The position numbers and the translations under genes are program-made. Below are positions 3,659 through 6,537 of a stretch of DNA of 6,537 bases, piece after piece; positions within the stretch are counted from its first letter, which is position 1; every line of letters begins with the position of its first letter. A model generated the notes under the pieces. That model searched no databases. It saw only the letters and a list, made by a program, of their open reading frames with translations, and was not told the origin of the DNA. The DNA lies in assembly GCA_030044075.1 (NCBI GenBank), contig JASHWM010000068.1:1-6537 (forward strand), read 5' to 3'. The stretch comes from Candidatus Rhabdochlamydia sp. Its GTDB lineage: Bacteria; Chlamydiota; Chlamydiia; Chlamydiales; Rhabdochlamydiaceae.

Positions 3659-6537
3659 ATGTTCTTATCTGACCTTTCGATCAAAAGGCCCATCTTTATT
3701 TCGATGGTCCTTGTCGCAATTGTTTTATTCGGAGTCATTGCCTTTCGAACGATTGGCATTGACCTATACCCCAAGGTCGATTTTCCAGTTGTGACGATCA
3801 TCTCCACGCTGCGTTCGGCAGATCCCGAGATGATCGAAAGGGCAGTGACAGATCCTATCGAAGAAGCCGTTTCGACGATCAATTCGATTAAACATTTGCG
3901 CTCTGTAAGCGCAGAAGGCGTCTCCCATGTTTTTATTGAGTTCGAACTTGAAAAAGACATCAATGTCGCCTACCAGGAAGTGCAGGCAAAGATCGGATCG
4001 CTCCGTTCAGCGCTTCCACAAGACCTTGTAGGCCCGATTATTGAAAAGTTCGATGTGGACTCCGCACCTATTCTTACTGTGATCGCCTCCTCTGACCTGC
4101 CGATATCGGAACTGACCCATATTATCGATAAAGAAGTGGAGCAGCCGCTTCGGATGGTCCCCCAGATCGGCCAGATCAAAACGCTTGGGGGAAGAGATAC
4201 CCTGATCTGGCTTTGGGTCGATCGGAACAAACTTGAGGCCTATCATCTCACACTTCAAGATGTCGAACAGGCAATTCGAAGCCAGCACCTCATGCTTCCC
4301 GGCGGTCGGATCACCAAAGAATCTTCAGAATATGTCTTAAAGACCAAAGGAGAGTTCCAATCCCCTGCGGAGTTTGAGAACCTCATCGTGGCACACCGCT
4401 CGAATGTCCCGATCTATTTTAAGGAAATTGGCCATGTCGAAGAGGGCCTGGAGGAAGAGAGGAGTTCTGCAAGGTTAAACGGTAATTCCGCGATCGCTTT
4501 GACCATCGGCCGTCAGTCTGGGGCAAATAGCGTGGAAGTTGCAAACCGTGTAAAGGCGGAGATCGCAAAGATCAAAGAGGGCCTAGAAAAGAGGGGCGTC
4601 CGCCTAGAGCTGGCGCAGGACAACTCCATATTTATCCAGCACTCTGTCGACGAGGTCCGTTTTCATTTGTACTTTGGCGGCGGACTTGCAATTTTGATCG
4701 TTCTTCTTTTCCTTCGCAACCTTCGCAGCACTTTTGTTTGCGCTTTGGCGCTCCCGACAGCCGTCATAGGGACATTTGCTTTTATGTCGTTTATGGGGTT
4801 CTCCCAAAATATGATGACGCTTCTTGCGCTCTCGATCGCAATCGGTCTTTTGATCGATGATGCGATCGTCGTACAGGAGAACATCATCCGGCATTTGGAA
4901 GAAGGGAAGCCTGCAAGAGATGCAGCTTCTTTTGGAACAAAAGAGATCGCGCTTGCTGTCCTTGCCACTACGCTGTCTGTTGTAGCGGTCTTCGTTCCCG
5001 TAGCTTTTATGAAAGGGATTGTGGGAAGATTCTTTTATCAGTTCGGCCTGACAGTCAGCTTTGCTGTCCTCATCTCGATGTTCGTCTCTTTTACGTTAAA
5101 CCCCATGTTCTCTTCGAAAGTTCTAAAGCCCATGAAGAAAGGAAGGGTTTATCTATTTTTAGAACATCTCTTTGAGTCGCTTGAAAATCTGTATGCTTCC
5201 ATCCTTGCGAGGTCTTTAAAAAGAAAATGGATCGTCCTCGGCGTTGCCGGCATCTCTTTTGTATCTGCAATGTTCCTAGGAAAGTTCTTACGTTTTGAGT
5301 TTGTCCCTTTGGAAGACCAAAGCGAATTCTCTGTTTCAATAAAAGCTCCTGAAGAAGCCTCCTTAAACTACACTTCCGATGCTTTGGTGAAAATGGAGGA
5401 GGACATCAAGAAATACCCTTGGGTCGAGTACCTGTTCAGCTCGATCGGCTCCGATGCCTTGGAATCTGTCAACATGGGCTCGATCTATGTAAAAATGATC
5501 GAGAAAGAACATCGAAAGATTTCGCAGATCCAAGCGATGGAGCAGATAAGGAATGACTTTAAAGACCGTGCAGAAGGCCTTGTCACCGTTGAGCCCGTTG
5601 CAAGAATGTCCGGCGGGGGAAGGAAGATGACCGACATCCAGTTTGAGATCAGAGGAACTTCCCTTGAGGAACTTTCTAAGATCTCCTCTTTGGTGATCGA
5701 CAAGTTGAAATCTTCCAAAGGCTATGCCGATGTGAGCAGTTCTTATGAAACAGGAAAGCCCCAGATCGGGATCTCGATCAAAAGAGACCTTGCTGCCCAC
5801 CTGGGCATCAGCCCTATGCAAATTGCAAGCACAGTCCAGGCGGCCTTCGGCGGATCAAAAGTTGCTACGTTCAACAAAAATGGGGACCGCTATGATGTGT
5901 CGGTCCGCTTTTCAGAAAATTTCCGCAATGAGGAAGACCAGATCAACCTCATCAGTGTAAAAAATCATAAAGGGGACATCATCCCTCTTCGAAACCTCAT
6001 CGAACTTCATAAAGAGGAAGGCCCCACGCAAATTGACCGCTATGGAAGGACAAGGCAGATCACGGTCTTTGCAAACCTTGTGCGAAGCGATAAGGTCCTT
6101 GGCGAAGCAATGAGCGAGATCAATAATTTCATGAAAACAGTCGATCTTCCTGCAGGCTATAGCTATGACTTTACAGGAGCTGCAAGTAACTTCAAGGAAT
6201 CTTTTGGACACCTTGTCTTCGCTCTTTTCCTCGCTGTCATCCTAGTTTACATGGTCCTTGCAGCGCAATTTGAAAGCTTCATCCATCCATTCATTATTAT
6301 GCTTTCCCTGCCTTTGTCCATTGTGGGGGCTATCGGCGCCCTTGTCGCTTTTGGAATGACGATGAATATTTTCACCATGATCGGCATCATCATGCTGATG
6401 GGGCTTGTGACAAAAAATGGTATTTTGATCATCGACTTCATTGTGACCCTTGAGAAAACTGGCCAAATGGACAGGGCGTCCAGCATTGTGCAAGCAGGCA
6501 AACTGCGCCTAAGGCCGATCTTGATGACGACCTTTGC
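3659..6537 (+). CDS. RND-family inner-membrane efflux transporter (AcrB/MdtB-like), C-terminus beyond the window
   Basis: The frame is open from the ATG at 3659 to the right edge: 959 full codons of an expected total near 1,020. The product is the proton-driven pump of the tripartite system. It shows the duplicated RND plan. TM1 (about 10-30) is followed by IDLYPKVDFPVV and the first periplasmic porter region (about 34-330); TM2-TM6 lie at about 335-500, TM7 at about 524-542, then the second porter region, and TM8 onward begins near 850. The proton-relay residues are present: D400 and D401 in GLLIDDAIVVQENI (TM4) and K919 in GLVTKNGILIIDF (TM10), matching AcrB D407, D408 and K940. RLRPILMTTF near the edge carries T957/T958 in the region of AcrB T978. 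Export of drugs, detergents or lipids is possible; substrate cannot be read from sequence. AGGAAG (3647-3652), overlapping the adaptor stop, lies 6 bases before the start, indicating co-transcription. No frameshift is seen. Confidence 0.93.
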   Translation, partial: MFLSDLSIKRPIFISMVLVAIVLFGVIAFRTIGIDLYPKVDFPVVTIISTLRSADPEMIERAVTDPIEEAVSTINSIKHLRSVSAEGVSHVFIEFELEKDINVAYQEVQAKIGSLRSALPQDLVGPIIEKFDVDSAPILTVIASSDLPISELTHIIDKEVEQPLRMVPQIGQIKTLGGRDTLIWLWVDRNKLEAYHLTLQDVEQAIRSQHLMLPGGRITKESSEYVLKTKGEFQSPAEFENLIVAHRSNVPIYFKEIGHVEEGLEEERSSARLNGNSAIALTIGRQSGANSVEVANRVKAEIAKIKEGLEKRGVRLELAQDNSIFIQHSVDEVRFHLYFGGGLAILIVLLFLRNLRSTFVCALALPTAVIGTFAFMSFMGFSQNMMTLLALSIAIGLLIDDAIVVQENIIRHLEEGKPARDAASFGTKEIALAVLATTLSVVAVFVPVAFMKGIVGRFFYQFGLTVSFAVLISMFVSFTLNPMFSSKVLKPMKKGRVYLFLEHLFESLENLYASILARSLKRKWIVLGVAGISFVSAMFLGKFLRFEFVPLEDQSEFSVSIKAPEEASLNYTSDALVKMEEDIKKYPWVEYLFSSIGSDALESVNMGSIYVKMIEKEHRKISQIQAMEQIRNDFKDRAEGLVTVEPVARMSGGGRKMTDIQFEIRGTSLEELSKISSLVIDKLKSSKGYADVSSSYETGKPQIGISIKRDLAAHLGISPMQIASTVQAAFGGSKVATFNKNGDRYDVSVRFSENFRNEEDQINLISVKNHKGDIIPLRNLIELHKEEGPTQIDRYGRTRQITVFANLVRSDKVLGEAMSEINNFMKTVDLPAGYSYDFTGAASNFKESFGHLVFALFLAVILVYMVLAAQFESFIHPFIIMLSLPLSIVGAIGALVAFGMTMNIFTMIGIIMLMGLVTKNGILIIDFIVTLEKTGQMDRASSIVQAGKLRLRPILMTTF

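Noticed and set aside
4604..6501. Long minus-strand frames opposite the RND gene (for example 5363-5821, 152 codons).
   Set aside because: The plus strand encodes a continuous RND protein with all key residues through this stretch; the opposite frames show no motifs or ribosome sites and are shadows.
3659..6537. Frameshift or decay in the RND gene, because no closed frame appears on the plus strand here.
   Set aside because: Translation from 3659 is uninterrupted to the edge with intact D400/D401 and K919; the frame is simply cut by the window end.

Overview
The window holds five protein genes of a Gram-negative bacterium: two incomplete at the window edges and three complete. An outer-membrane factor with a signal peptide plus an RND pump and adaptor imply a double-membrane cell, and the coding GC looks moderate. 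A chlamydia-like (Parachlamydiales-type) or other host-associated bacterium would fit, but this is a weak inference: no rRNA or lineage marker is present.

Layout. On the minus strand, bases 1-316 hold the N-terminal 105 codons of a gene whose start resembles the MGDG-synthase/MurG-like glycosyltransferases. Next come about 300 bases without a recognisable gene: a 126-base tract that is about 94% A+T, a block of ordinary composition with no gene I can name, and a 9-bp GC-rich hairpin just past the end of udk. The minus-strand gene at 614-1309 is a complete uridine kinase (udk) whose only usable start codons add a textbook signal peptide. A 184-base divergent intergenic region follows, with a good -10 hexamer (TATACT) pointing right. 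To the right is a compact plus-strand operon: a TolC-type outer-membrane factor (1494-2801), a short HlyD/AcrA-type periplasmic adaptor (2818-3648) and an RND inner-membrane proton antiporter (3659 to the window end, about 960 of an expected 1,020 or so residues).

The three plus-strand genes together encode a complete tripartite efflux pump. The RND protein takes substrate from the periplasm or inner membrane using the proton gradient, the adaptor bridges, and the TolC-like channel crosses the outer membrane. Spacing of 16 and 10 bases and Shine-Dalgarno sequences before genes two and three indicate one transcript. No regulator lies beside the operon within the window.

The efflux operon is a known type of system, and I found no convincing undescribed multi-gene system. 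The observation most worth following is the uridine kinase that appears built for export. Lesser ones are the truncated adaptor architecture with an insertion at its predicted channel-docking tip, the glycosyltransferase-like gene at the left edge and the extreme AT tract.
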